Assembly: GCA_958295985.1 (NCBI GenBank)
Contig: OY282432.1
Coordinates: forward strand, 3,815,001 to 3,879,000
DNA from: an uncultured Candidatus Binatia bacterium
GTDB lineage: Bacteria; Desulfobacterota; Binatia; UBA9968; JAJDTQ01
Reading direction: 5' to 3'
DNA length: 64,000 bases
The stretch's first letter is position 1; every line of letters starts with the position of its first letter. The notes under the pieces were generated by a model. That model made no database searches and was not told the DNA's origin. It saw nothing but the letters and a program-made list of their open reading frames with translations. The translations under genes were made by a program, and so were the position numbers. Of the stretch, positions 34,409 through 43,540 are shown one piece after another.

Positions 34409-37117
34409 CTACAACGCCTCCACCCGTGCGGCGCAGAACTTGTACTCCGGGATCTTGCCGTAGGGATCCAGCGCCGGGTTGGTCAACAGGTTGACTGCGG
34501 CCTCGGCGAAGCAGAACGGGACGAAAACGCATCCATCGGGGATCGCGCTGTCGGCCCGCGCCTTGATCTCGATTACCCCACGTCGGGTCGATACGCGCAC
34601 CGGCTCCCCCGGCGACACGCCCAGGCGGCGCAGCTCCTTGGGGGACAGGCTGGCCACCGCCTCGGGCTCGAGCTCGTCCAGCACGCCGGCGCGGCGGGTG
34701 ATGGCGCCCGTGTGCCAGTGCTCCAGTTGCCGGCCGGTGGTGAGGATCATGGGGAACGCCTCGTCGGGCTGCTCGTCGGGCGGGATGATGTCCACGGGCA
34801 CCAGCCTGCCCCGTCCGGTGTCCGTGGGAAAGCCGTCGCCGAACACCACGTCGGTACCCGGCAGGTCAGGGCCCGGACACGGATAGGTCACCGAGTCTTC
34901 CCGCTCCAACCGCTCCCAGGTAATGTGGTCGAGAGACGGCATGACGCGCTGCATCTCGGCGAAGACGTCCGCGGGGCTGCCGTAGTTCCAGTCCAGACCC
35001 ATGCGGCGCGCCAACTCCTGGATGATCCACCAGTCCTGCCGGACTCCCTCGGGGGGCTGCAACGCGGCCCGCCCCATCTGTACCTGACGGTTGCTGTTGG
35101 TGACCGTGCCGCTCTTTTCCGGCCATGCCGAGGCCGGCAGCACCACGTCCGCGTGAAACGCCGTCTCGGTCAGGAAGATCTCCTGCACCACCAGATGCTC
35201 GAGCCTCGCCAGGGACTCCCGCGCGTGCTGGAGGTCGGGGTCCGACATGGCCGGGTTCTCGCCCATGATGTACATACCCTTGATCCGCCCGGCGTGCACC
35301 GCGTCCATGATCTCCATCACCGTGAGCCCCTGCCGAGAGTCCAGGGCCGTGTCCCAGGCATCCTCGAAACGCCTGCGCGTCCCGGCTTCTTCCACCGGCT
35401 GGTAGTCGGGGTAGAACATGGGGACGAGTCCGGCGTCGGAGGCTCCCTGCACGTTGTTCTGTCCGCGTAGCGGATGGAGCCCGGTGCCGGGGCGCCCCAC
35501 CTGGCCGGTGACCAACGCCAGGGCGATCAGGCAGCGGGCGTTGTCGGTGCCGTGGACGTGCTGCGAGATGCCCATGCCCCAGAAGATCATGGCCCCCCTG
35601 GCGCCGGCATAGAGACGCGCCGTTGAGCGGATGGTCTCCGCGTCGATGCCACAGATCTTGGACATGGCGTCCGGGGTGAACGCCGCCACGTGCTGCTTCA
35701 GTTCCTCGAAACCCTCGGTGTGGGCGGCCACATACTCGCGGTCGTAGAGATCCTCCCCGACGATGACGTTGAGCATGGCGTTGAGCAGCGCCACGTCCGA
35801 GCCGGGCCTGAACTGGAGCATCCGGGCGGTGTGCCGCCGCAAGGCCTGACCCCGGGGGTCCATCACGATGAGCGTCGCTCCGCGCATGGCCGCCTGCTTG
35901 AAGTAGGTGGCAGCCACCGGATGGTTCTCCGTCGGGTTGGCTCCGATGACGACGATGACGTCCGAGTCCCCGCAGGCGGTGAAGGGCGCGGTTACGGCCG
36001 CGGAGCCGATGCCCTCCATCAGCGCCGCCACGGACGACGCATGGCAAAGCCGGGTGCAATGATCCACGTTGTTGGTGCCGAAGCCCGTACGCACGAGCTT
36101 CTGCACGAGGTAGGCCTCCTCGTTGGAACCCTTCGCCGAGCCGTAAGCCGCCAGAGCGTCGCCGCCGTCCCGGTCCCGTATCCTGCGGAGACCCGCGGCC
36201 GCGGCGTCCAACGCCTCCTCCCAGGTGGCCTCGCGGAAGTGGCTGTAGGGCTTTGCCGGATCGATGTCCGCGGAGGCGTCCTTGGGCGCGTCCTCGCGGC
36301 GTAGCAGCGGCACGGTGAGCCGGTGCGGGTGGCTGACGTAGTCGAAGCCGAACCGGCCCTTGACGCACAGGCGGCGGCGATTGGAGGGCCCATCGCGGCC
36401 CCGGACCGCGACGATGGCGTTGTCCTTGACCTGGTAGTCGATCTGGCAGCCCACGCCGCAATAGGGACACACGCCGGGTACCTCGACGAAGGTCTCGCGC
36501 TTGTCCACGCCCGCGGCATCCACCATCGTCGCCGGGGTCAGGGCGCCGGTGGGACACGCCTGCACGCACTCGCCACAGGCCACGCACGTGCTCTCGCCCA
36601 TGGGGTCATCGAAGTCGAAGACCACCTTGGCGCCGTTGCCGCGGTAGGCCATGCCGATGACGTCGTTCACCTGCACCTCGCGGCAGGCGCGCACGCACAG
36701 GGTGCAGTGAATGCACGCGTCGAGGGCAACTCGCATGGCCGGATGGCTGGTGTCGGGGGCGGGGGCGTCACGGGCCGGGAACCGGCTCGACGTCACCTCC
36801 AGGCGATCGGCCCACTGCCACAGACGCGACCCGGCATCGTGCGCGGCTTCCCGGCCGGGCTGGTCCGCCATCAGCAACTCCAGCACCATCCCGCGCGCGT
36901 TCCGCGCCCGCTCGCTGTCCGTGTTCACCTTCATGCCGGCGGTCGGACGCCGGATGCACGCGGCGGCCAGCACACGCTCTCCCTCCACTTCCACCATGCA
37001 CGCGCGACAGTTACCGTCCGGCCGGTAACCCGGCTGCGGGTCGTAGCACAGGTGCGGGATCACCTTCCCCTGCCGCTCGGCCACCTGCCAGAGGGTCTCA
37101 CCGGCCGCCGCCTCCAC
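34409..37117 (-). CDS. fdhA: Formate dehydrogenase catalytic (alpha) subunit, molybdenum/tungsten type with Cys ligand
   Basis: A 902-residue NAD-linked type formate dehydrogenase subunit. Domains in order: 2Fe-2S ferredoxin domain (Cys24, 37, 40, 54), two 4Fe-4S ferredoxin clusters (CIHCTLCVRAC and CVACGECVQAC), the FdhF-type 4Fe-4S motif CPYCGVGC, and the bis-molybdopterin guanine dinucleotide domain. The metal ligand is Cys358 (HCTRLCHASS), not selenocysteine. The annotated GTG start leaves the ferredoxin domain without its first beta strand. In a different frame just upstream, a GTG overlapping the previous stop begins V-S-V-R-L-I-L, the expected N-terminus, implying a small frameshift near 37118-37135 or a sequencing error. 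Final gene of the Mo/W operon. Confidence 0.92.
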   Translation of the reverse strand: MEAAAGETLWQVAERQGKVIPHLCYDPQPGYRPDGNCRACMVEVEGERVLAAACIRRPTAGMKVNTDSERARNARGMVLELLMADQPGREAAHDAGSRLWQWADRLEVTSSRFPARDAPAPDTSHPAMRVALDACIHCTLCVRACREVQVNDVIGMAYRGNGAKVVFDFDDPMGESTCVACGECVQACPTGALTPATMVDAAGVDKRETFVEVPGVCPYCGVGCQIDYQVKDNAIVAVRGRDGPSNRRRLCVKGRFGFDYVSHPHRLTVPLLRREDAPKDASADIDPAKPYSHFREATWEEALDAAAAGLRRIRDRDGGDALAAYGSAKGSNEEAYLVQKLVRTGFGTNNVDHCTRLCHASSVAALMEGIGSAAVTAPFTACGDSDVIVVIGANPTENHPVAATYFKQAAMRGATLIVMDPRGQALRRHTARMLQFRPGSDVALLNAMLNVIVGEDLYDREYVAAHTEGFEELKQHVAAFTPDAMSKICGIDAETIRSTARLYAGARGAMIFWGMGISQHVHGTDNARCLIALALVTGQVGRPGTGLHPLRGQNNVQGASDAGLVPMFYPDYQPVEEAGTRRRFEDAWDTALDSRQGLTVMEIMDAVHAGRIKGMYIMGENPAMSDPDLQHARESLARLEHLVVQEIFLTETAFHADVVLPASAWPEKSGTVTNSNRQVQMGRAALQPPEGVRQDWWIIQELARRMGLDWNYGSPADVFAEMQRVMPSLDHITWERLEREDSVTYPCPGPDLPGTDVVFGDGFPTDTGRGRLVPVDIIPPDEQPDEAFPMILTTGRQLEHWHTGAITRRAGVLDELEPEAVASLSPKELRRLGVSPGEPVRVSTRRGVIEIKARADSAIPDGCVFVPFCFAEAAVNLLTNPALDPYGKIPEYKFCAARVEAL

Positions 37118-37139
37118 TTCCCGAGGATGAGACGCACAC

Positions 37140-38837
37140 TCACGCCACCTCCTCCCGGAAGTAACGGAACGCGCAGCGTACCGAGTTGGGCGCCGCCTGG
37201 CCGAGGCCGCAGATGGAAGCGTCCGCCATGGCGTCGCCGAGCGCCTCCAACAGCGGCCGGTCCCACGATGTCCGCTGCAGGAGCCCCACGGCCTTCTCCG
37301 TCCCCACCCGGCAAGGGGTGCATTGTCCGCAGCTTTCGTGCTTGAAGAACCGCATCAGGTTCCGCACGACGGCCTTCACGTCGTCCTTGTCACTGAGCAC
37401 CACCACGCCGTGGGAGCCGACGAAACAGCCGTGCGGCTCGAGGGAGCCGAACCGGAGCGGCAGGTCGGCCATGGAGGCCGGCAGCATGCCGCCCGAGGCG
37501 CCGCCGGGGAGGTACGCCTTGAAGCGGTGGCCCGGTCGCATACCGCCGCAATACTCGTCGATCAACTGCCGCGCGGTGATACCGGTGGGGGCGATCTTCA
37601 CGCCCGGCCGCGCCACCCGGCCCGACACCGAATAGGCATGGAGGCCGGCGCCGCCGTTGCGGCCTTGGGCGGTAAACCACTCCGGCCCCTTCTCGACGAC
37701 GTCCCGTATCCAGAAAAGGGTTTCGACGTTCTGCACCAACGTGGGCCGGCCGAACAGGCCGGTCTCCGCGACGTAAGGCGGCCGGTGCCTCGGCAGCCCG
37801 CGCTTGCCCTCGATGCTCTCGATCATGGCCGACTCTTCGCCGCAGATGTAGGCCCCGGCCCCGCGGCGCAGGTGCAACTCCACGTGGGCGTCCAGACCGG
37901 CTTCCCGGAGCCCGGGAAGTTCCCGGGAGAAGACTTCCCGGACCTCGGCGTACTCGTCCCGCAGGTAGATGTAGGCGGCCTCCGCCTCCACCGCCCAGGC
38001 GGCGATCAACAGCCCCTCGAGGAAACGGTGGGGATCGCTCTCCATGAAATAGCGGTCCTTGAAGGTACCGGGCTCGCCCTCGTCCGCGTTCACGGTCATG
38101 AGCCGCGGACCGGGATAACCGCGCACGATCTGCCATTTGCGGCCGGTGGGAAAACCCGCGCCGCCGAGGCCCCGAAGCCCCGACGCCGACACCTTCTCCA
38201 CCACCGCCTCCCGGCTCAGGCCGCCCCCGAGACATGCCTTCAAGAGCGCGTAACCGCCCTCCGCGACGTAGGCGCCGTAGTCCTTGTAGACCGGCACCTC
38301 GGCCTCGACCTCGCCGCGCCGCACCGACTCCGCCACCCGGTCCACCGCGGCCCGGTCCACGGCGCGGCGCCCTACCCTTGCCACCGGCGCGCGGTCGCAG
38401 CCGCCCATGCACGGACCGGGCGTTACCCGAACGCCTTTCCCCAGCGCCTCAGGAAGGTGCTCCAGCAGCCCTTGCGCGCCCATCATCTCACACACCAGCC
38501 CGTCGCACACCCGCACGGTGATGTCCGCGGGCCGAGCCGCGGCTTCCCTGGCCACGTCGAAGTGGGCGTAGAACGTCGCCACCTCGTAGACCTCCGCCAG
38601 GGCCAGACGCATCTCGTCCGCCAGCGCCGTCAGATGGGCCGCGGACAGCTCATGGTACCGGTCCTGGATGCGGTGCAGGTGCTCGATCAGGAGGTCCCGG
38701 CGCCGCGGCCGGTCCCCGAGCAACTCCCGGACCTGCTCCAGCGCGTCCGGGTCGACCTGCCGCCCCCTCGGACGGTTCCGGCCACCGCGGCGCCCGGAGC
38801 CGGGGTGTCTGCGCCGCGGCGGCTGACTGCCTGCCAT
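37140..38837 (-). CDS. fdhB: NuoE-NuoF fusion type subunit (formate dehydrogenase beta, NADH:acceptor oxidoreductase)
   Basis: About 565 residues. The N-terminal part is a NuoE-like thioredoxin-fold domain with 2Fe-2S cysteines in VCDGLVCEMMG and GPCMGGCDRAP. The rest is NuoF-like, with the FMN/NAD segments GLGGAGFPTGRKW and NADEGEPGTFKDR and the 4Fe-4S motif ESCGQCTPCRVG plus a distal Cys. It transfers electrons between NAD(H) and the catalytic subunit. Two ATGs are possible (38855 and 38837); 38837 is preferred for its GGGGGAG/GTGAGG upstream, just after the AOR stop. Its stop overlaps the predicted original start region of fdhA. Confidence 0.9.
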   Translation of the reverse strand: MAGSQPPRRRHPGSGRRGGRNRPRGRQVDPDALEQVRELLGDRPRRRDLLIEHLHRIQDRYHELSAAHLTALADEMRLALAEVYEVATFYAHFDVAREAAARPADITVRVCDGLVCEMMGAQGLLEHLPEALGKGVRVTPGPCMGGCDRAPVARVGRRAVDRAAVDRVAESVRRGEVEAEVPVYKDYGAYVAEGGYALLKACLGGGLSREAVVEKVSASGLRGLGGAGFPTGRKWQIVRGYPGPRLMTVNADEGEPGTFKDRYFMESDPHRFLEGLLIAAWAVEAEAAYIYLRDEYAEVREVFSRELPGLREAGLDAHVELHLRRGAGAYICGEESAMIESIEGKRGLPRHRPPYVAETGLFGRPTLVQNVETLFWIRDVVEKGPEWFTAQGRNGGAGLHAYSVSGRVARPGVKIAPTGITARQLIDEYCGGMRPGHRFKAYLPGGASGGMLPASMADLPLRFGSLEPHGCFVGSHGVVVLSDKDDVKAVVRNLMRFFKHESCGQCTPCRVGTEKAVGLLQRTSWDRPLLEALGDAMADASICGLGQAAPNSVRCAFRYFREEVA

Positions 38838-38841
38838 GTCC

Positions 38842-40650
38842 TCACGCTCCCCCATGGCCGGTGGGCAGACCCAACTCCTTCAGCCTGGCCTCGGGAATGC
38901 GGCCGTTTTCGTCCCATCGTCGGGCGCCGTAGTAATCCCGGATCATCTCCCGGAGTTCCTCACGGGTGAGGCGCGTGCCTTGGGCCGCGCCCGTGGCCAG
39001 GGATTCCGTGAGCACTCGGGACGGGAGCCCGTCATCCTCCGGGCGCCAACCCTCGCGCTGGTTGAACCAGCGCTTGAGCGTATGAATCCGCTCCGCGGCG
39101 CGCCGGAGTTCGTCCCCGGTGTAGTCCCAGCCCGTGACCTTCGCCAGGAGGTCCGCGGCTTCGGCGTAGAAGTCGCTGAAGCAGCGCCGCAGGAACTTGC
39201 ACACGATGAGGGAATCCTGCACCGCAGCATGGTCTTCCGAGGCCGCCACCAGCGCGCCCCGGCCCGGCCCGGACTTCAGACGGTCCACCGCGCCGGAGAA
39301 GTCCGCCTCGTAGGCGCCGGAACGGTTGTGGCACGCGCCCCGGGGGCTCACGGCCAAGCCCAGGGCCATGGTCTTGAGGCTTCGGGGCTCGTATCCGGGC
39401 AGCTCCAGCCCCTTCACCTGCATGGCCCAGTCAAGGGAGCCCCGGCCCAACGCCATCGCCGCGCGTCGAGACCCCTCGGCCAGGAGATTGCCCAAGCCCC
39501 GGCGCTCGGCGATGGCCGGTATGGCCGCGAGCACCGCCTCCGCCGAGCCGAAGCGCAGATCGCCCGCCTCCGGCAGAAGCCCCCGCTCCACGCACTCCAT
39601 GGCCCAAGCCAGGGTGCCTCCGGTGCTGATGCTGTCGAGGCCGTACTCGTCGCACAGCCGGGCGGCTTCCAGCACCACGTCCGGGTCTTCGATGCCGCAC
39701 AACGGCCCCAGTGCGAACAGCGTCTCGTACTCCATGCGCTGCTCGGTCCCGGACAGCGACTTGAACAGCCGTTCGCAACGGATGGTACAGGAAGCGCACC
39801 CGTGCCGGCGGCTGAAGCTGTTCTCGTTCAGGCTCTCGCCGCTTAGACCGTCGGCGGCGCCAAAGGTCGGCTGCTGGAAGTTCCGCGTGGGCAGGGCGCC
39901 GAGCCGGTCGAACACCGCCAGGTTCGCCACCGTGCCGACCTCCCGGTACTTGGCGGTGTGTTCGCCGACGCTCTTCTGCCGCAGGGCCGCGGCCGCGGCT
40001 GCCACCCCCTCGGCGTCCGCTACCGAAACCGGGGCCGCACCGGACAAGGCGATGGCCTTGAGGTTCTTGGACCCCATGACCGCGCCGACGCCGCCGCGTC
40101 CCGCGTGCCGGCCCTCGTTGCTGATGGTGGCGAAACGCACCCGGTTCTCGCCCGCCGTGCTCACCGCAGCCACCCTCACGACGTCGTTACCGAGCTCGGC
40201 ACGGATCAGGGTTTCGGTGTCGGCGGCGCTCCGTCCCCAAAGATGGCGCGCGTCCCGCAGCTCCACCTCACCGTTGCCGATGAACAGACAGGATGGGCCG
40301 GGAGCCCGGCCCGTCACCACCACCGCATCCACGCCCACCGCCTTGAGCTCCAGCGCGAAGAAGCTCGACGAAAGCGAGTCGGCAATGAAACCGGTCAGGG
40401 GCGACTTCGTCACCACCGCGTACTTGGCCGTGGTGGTGAGCCCGGTGCCGGCCAGCGGCGCGCTGGCGAGGATCAACGGATTCTCGGGCGCCAGGGGCTC
40501 CACTCCCGGCGGCGCGAAGTCGTAGAGCAGACTCGTGCCGAGGCCGATGCCCCCGACGAAAGCCCGCAGGCGGCCCTCCCCGGTCTCTTGCCAATGGTGG
40601 CGGCCGGACCCCAGATCCACGTGCAGCAACCTGTTGTGAAACCCGTGCAC
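38842..40650 (-). CDS. aor: Aldehyde:ferredoxin oxidoreductase (tungsten-type AOR)
   Basis: A 602-residue AOR-family enzyme that oxidises aldehydes (or reduces acids) at a bis-molybdopterin tungsten or molybdenum centre with one 4Fe-4S cluster. Signatures: GRGGVGAVMGSKNLKAI, the cluster cysteines CASCTIRC (Cys285, 288, 292) and the distal Cys in DSLIVCKFLRRC. The GTG at 40650 has GGAGG six nt upstream; a GTG at 40656 overlapping the previous stop is an alternative. It lies directly between the MobA-MoaD fusion and the NuoEF-type subunit, so AOR electrons may reach NAD through that subunit, as inferred for AOR-NuoF-like complexes. Confidence 0.93.
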   Translation of the reverse strand: MHGFHNRLLHVDLGSGRHHWQETGEGRLRAFVGGIGLGTSLLYDFAPPGVEPLAPENPLILASAPLAGTGLTTTAKYAVVTKSPLTGFIADSLSSSFFALELKAVGVDAVVVTGRAPGPSCLFIGNGEVELRDARHLWGRSAADTETLIRAELGNDVVRVAAVSTAGENRVRFATISNEGRHAGRGGVGAVMGSKNLKAIALSGAAPVSVADAEGVAAAAAALRQKSVGEHTAKYREVGTVANLAVFDRLGALPTRNFQQPTFGAADGLSGESLNENSFSRRHGCASCTIRCERLFKSLSGTEQRMEYETLFALGPLCGIEDPDVVLEAARLCDEYGLDSISTGGTLAWAMECVERGLLPEAGDLRFGSAEAVLAAIPAIAERRGLGNLLAEGSRRAAMALGRGSLDWAMQVKGLELPGYEPRSLKTMALGLAVSPRGACHNRSGAYEADFSGAVDRLKSGPGRGALVAASEDHAAVQDSLIVCKFLRRCFSDFYAEAADLLAKVTGWDYTGDELRRAAERIHTLKRWFNQREGWRPEDDGLPSRVLTESLATGAAQGTRLTREELREMIRDYYGARRWDENGRIPEARLKELGLPTGHGGA

Positions 40651-40652
40651 CG

Positions 40653-41567
40653 TCACCCTCCGGCATCGCCGGACATGATGAGGAGCCGGTCCCCGGGCGC
40701 CACCGGGCGACTCGTGTCCCGCACGAAGTCGCGCCCGTTGAGGTTGCACACGTGGCCGGCGGTGAGACCGTCCCCTGCCGTGGTGATGACCGGACCCACC
40801 AGCGCCGGAAGCCTGAGAGCCAGCGTCGACAACACCTGCGCCAGTGTCGCCGGGTCGGGCAACTCCACCGAGACGCGGCTGGTCCGCGCCCGCAGCCGGG
40901 CGACGCCGAAGAACTCGACCTCGCAACGGCCGGGCGCCGTATCCATGGGCGTCTCCTGCCAGCGGGCCAGGGCCTCGGCGTAGTCTTCCGGGGTGTTCAT
41001 GTTGAAGAAGCTCGACCCGTCCGGATCGACGGCACGGATTTCCTCCTCCTCCACCTTCAGGGTACGGACCTTGTCGTAGAGGAAGACCGGGCGCAACTCG
41101 CCGCGCTGGAGCTGTTGCTCCAGCAACGGCAACACCGAGCGCCGATACACCGCGTGCAAGGGTTGCAAGCGCCCCTCCCAGTACGGCGCCACCACATCGT
41201 GATCCGTGAGTCGGGAGGTCAGGTAGGAGATCAGGGGGAGACTGAGGAACGGGACGTCGCAGGAGGTCACGAACCCGGCGGCGCCGTTGCAGGCCCTGAG
41301 TCCGTAGCAGATGCCGCCCACCGGGCCCTGATACGCCACCTCGTCGCGCACCAGCGTGACGGGCAGGTCCGGCAGCTCCTGCTCGGGCGCGGCCACCACC
41401 ACGATGTCCGGAAACAGGAGTTCGAGCCTCCGGATCACCTGCACGATCAGGGGCTCTCCGCCGAAGGAAAGCATGGCCTTGGGCCGGCCCATGCGCCGGC
41501 TCCTGCCGCCGGCCAAAACGATGGCCGAGCCAACCTTGTCCCCAACCTTGTCCTTTTCACCGCTCAT
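40653..41567 (-). CDS. MobA-MoaD fusion protein for molybdopterin cofactor biosynthesis
   Basis: A 304-residue two-domain protein. Residues 14-205 are a MobA-type nucleotidyltransferase (AIVLAGGRSRRMGRPKAML, SCDVPFL, NMNTPEDY), which adds GMP to molybdopterin. Residues 214-304 are a MoaD/ThiS ubiquitin-like domain (EVEFFGVARLRART...PGDRLLIMSGD) ending in AGG, the Gly-Gly tail needed for activation and sulfur transfer. GGGAGG precedes the ATG. It leads the AOR and formate dehydrogenase genes; AOR operons often carry a MoaD-like gene, but fusion with MobA is unusual to my knowledge. Confidence 0.88.
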   Translation of the reverse strand: MSGEKDKVGDKVGSAIVLAGGRSRRMGRPKAMLSFGGEPLIVQVIRRLELLFPDIVVVAAPEQELPDLPVTLVRDEVAYQGPVGGICYGLRACNGAAGFVTSCDVPFLSLPLISYLTSRLTDHDVVAPYWEGRLQPLHAVYRRSVLPLLEQQLQRGELRPVFLYDKVRTLKVEEEEIRAVDPDGSSFFNMNTPEDYAEALARWQETPMDTAPGRCEVEFFGVARLRARTSRVSVELPDPATLAQVLSTLALRLPALVGPVITTAGDGLTAGHVCNLNGRDFVRDTSRPVAPGDRLLIMSGDAGG

Positions 41568-41676
41568 TCGCCTCCCGCCCCGAAGCCCGACGAGGACTCG
41601 TGCCCTGCGGGCCTCAACTGAATGATTCCACGACGGTTGCACCAGCACAAGCGGAGACTGCCGGCCAGGGGGTTCG

Positions 41677-42132
41677 TCAGGAGCACAGCCTCAACCGCAA
41701 CTCCCGCAGGGCCTGCCGGAAAAGGTCGGGGTCCTTGGACAGGGCGGTCTTGTACAGGGCGTAGCGTTCGTGGCCGGCCCAGCGGCCCCACTCGGAAAGG
41801 GTCACGGGCACGCCCTCCGCTTCACTGCGCGAGGCCACCGACCCCGGAACCGCGGCAGCCGCCCACTCGCCCGCATCCACCGCCGGACAACGCTCGGCTT
41901 CGACGCCGGCGCGCGCCTCCGTCAGCGCCGCGAGGAACGAGGCGAACACCTCCTTCTCTTCGTCCGTATCCGCCGGGAGATGGCACAGCGCCCGTCGCTC
42001 TTCGAGGGTGAACGCGCGCCAGGTGTTCAACGACACCCGGACCCCCGCCATGTCGAGCTTCATCCTGACGTGGAACGGCACCCGCTCCAGGGCGGGATAG
42101 AAGGCCGCCTCGAAATCGAACCGGTAGAACAT
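41677..42132 (-). CDS. Nitrate reductase-associated (Nitr_red_assoc) family protein
   Basis: A 151-residue protein. The start FYRFDFEAAFYPALERVPFHVRMKLDMAGVRV and following LNTWRAFTLEERRALCHLPADT match the small family found next to assimilatory nitrate reductase genes in other bacteria. Its biochemical role is unknown; it may help insert or handle molybdenum cofactor. It precedes the MobA-MoaD gene by 109 nt on the same strand and is probably the first gene of the Mo/W operon. Confidence 0.8.
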   Translation of the reverse strand: MFYRFDFEAAFYPALERVPFHVRMKLDMAGVRVSLNTWRAFTLEERRALCHLPADTDEEKEVFASFLAALTEARAGVEAERCPAVDAGEWAAAAVPGSVASRSEAEGVPVTLSEWGRWAGHERYALYKTALSKDPDLFRQALRELRLRLCS

Positions 42133-42176
42133 CCACGATCACCGCACGGACGCCGGCGCGCCGCTGGATTTCTGGT

Positions 42177-43367
42177 TCATCTGAACGCCTGCTCCCTGCT
42201 GCCCTTCAGGAAACGTATGCCCCACACCATCAGTATGGAGACCATGAAGTTCCCGAAAGCGATCATGAACGGGATGGTATAGTTGCCGTAGACATCGTGC
42301 AGGAAGCCTCCCAGCCATATCCCCACCGCGCCGCCGAATCCAATGCTCATGGTGAAGTAGCCATAGATGGCGCCGAAGTTACGGCCGAGGAACACGTCGG
42401 CGGAGATGGCCGACAGCACCAGCGCCCTGGACCCCTGACCAAGGCCGTAACAGGCGGCATAGGCATAGAGCAGGATGGGGTAGTCCGTACTGTCGGCCGC
42501 CACCAACGCCAGGATCCCCGCGGAGGAAACCGCCTGGACCAGCGTATACACCATCTGATGGCTCAAGACGTCCGTCAGGTAACCGAAGAAAACCCGCCCG
42601 AAGATGCTGAACACCCCCATGAGGCCCAGCACGGCGGCGGCAAACAACGGCGTGTAGCCGATATCCACCGCGTGCGCCACCTGGTGGTTGGTGATGACCT
42701 GATTGCCCATGCTGGCCACCACGCGCGAGACGAAGAGCAGCCAGAACATGGTGCTGGTCAGCGCCTCCCAGACGGTCCACTCCCCGGCCGCTGCCGCGGA
42801 TGGCTCTCCCGTCTGCCGCGGCGCGGGCTTGTCGCGGGGCATGAGAATGCCCGAGGGCAACACGACGAAGAGGAAGGCCAGGATTCCCATGCCCACGTAG
42901 GCCAGCCGCCAACCCCAGATGTCCATCAGGAACTGGGCCACGGGAAGCAGGGCGGCGATGCCGAGGCCGCCGCCGGCCCAGGCCAGCCCCATGGCCAGGC
43001 CCCGGCGCCGGGTGAACTGCCGCGCGATGATGGCCACGTGGGGCACCATGCCCATGAGGCCGAGACCCAGCGCCGTGACCACGCCGAGCCAGAGGTAGAC
43101 TTGCCACAGCGATGAAACCGTGCTGCTGAACGCCAGTCCCACTGCGAGCAGCAGACCCCCCAGCACCAGGGTCTTGCGCGACCCCCAGCGATCCACCAGG
43201 GAGCCCGCGACGGGCATGGAGAGCCCTTCCACCAGAACCGAGATGGACAATGCCGTGGCGGTGACCCCGCGGGACCATCCGAAGGCCTGGAACAAGGCGA
43301 CATAGAACACCGCGTAGGAGCCCCGGATGCCGCGGTTGAAGCCCATGTGCAGGAAGCCCAGAGCCAC
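42177..43367 (-). CDS. Major facilitator superfamily transporter
   Basis: A 396-residue, twelve-helix MFS permease. Conserved loop features include the inter-domain GSLVDRWGSRK (MFS motif A form) between helices 2 and 3 and a second-half YLTDVLS counterpart. It resembles oxalate/formate antiporter- and monocarboxylate-type MFS proteins often found near CoA-transferase pathways. Annotated from GTG 43367; a strong AGGAGG lies farther upstream before in-frame non-standard codons (about 43409), so the true N-terminus may be some 14 residues longer. Located downstream of the PEP-mutase-fold gene, same strand. Confidence 0.87.
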   Translation of the reverse strand: MALGFLHMGFNRGIRGSYAVFYVALFQAFGWSRGVTATALSISVLVEGLSMPVAGSLVDRWGSRKTLVLGGLLLAVGLAFSSTVSSLWQVYLWLGVVTALGLGLMGMVPHVAIIARQFTRRRGLAMGLAWAGGGLGIAALLPVAQFLMDIWGWRLAYVGMGILAFLFVVLPSGILMPRDKPAPRQTGEPSAAAAGEWTVWEALTSTMFWLLFVSRVVASMGNQVITNHQVAHAVDIGYTPLFAAAVLGLMGVFSIFGRVFFGYLTDVLSHQMVYTLVQAVSSAGILALVAADSTDYPILLYAYAACYGLGQGSRALVLSAISADVFLGRNFGAIYGYFTMSIGFGGAVGIWLGGFLHDVYGNYTIPFMIAFGNFMVSILMVWGIRFLKGSREQAFR

Positions 43368-43485
43368 TTGGCCGATACGCCCGGCTGTGGTGGGTGTTGA
43401 ACCTTGAATGTGGATCTACCTCCTGGTCAGGAATTGGGGCGCGGGTCGTCCGGCCCCTTTGCTCCCACTCGATCGGTGCGTGCAC

Positions 43486-43506
43486 GGGCGGGTTCGAAAC
43501 CCGCCC
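43486..43506. repeat. Perfect 9-bp hairpin, dispersed GGGCGGGTT element
   Basis: GGGCGGGTT and its exact complement AACCCGCCC flank a 3-nt loop. It lies between the MFS and PEP-mutase-fold genes. Its form matches a common intergenic palindrome family in GC-rich genomes. No T-tract follows on either strand, so it is recorded as a repeat rather than a terminator. Confidence 0.6.
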
Positions 43507-43540
43507 CTACGCCCGTCAACACCATTCCGGCGCGCGGGGC

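Noticed and set aside
34409-37117. Selenocysteine in the formate dehydrogenase
   Set aside because: The metal-ligand position is a Cys codon (Cys358) and the frame has no internal TGA.
43486-43506. Rho-independent terminator
   Set aside because: The hairpin is strong but no T-tract follows on either strand; it matches a dispersed repeat type instead.
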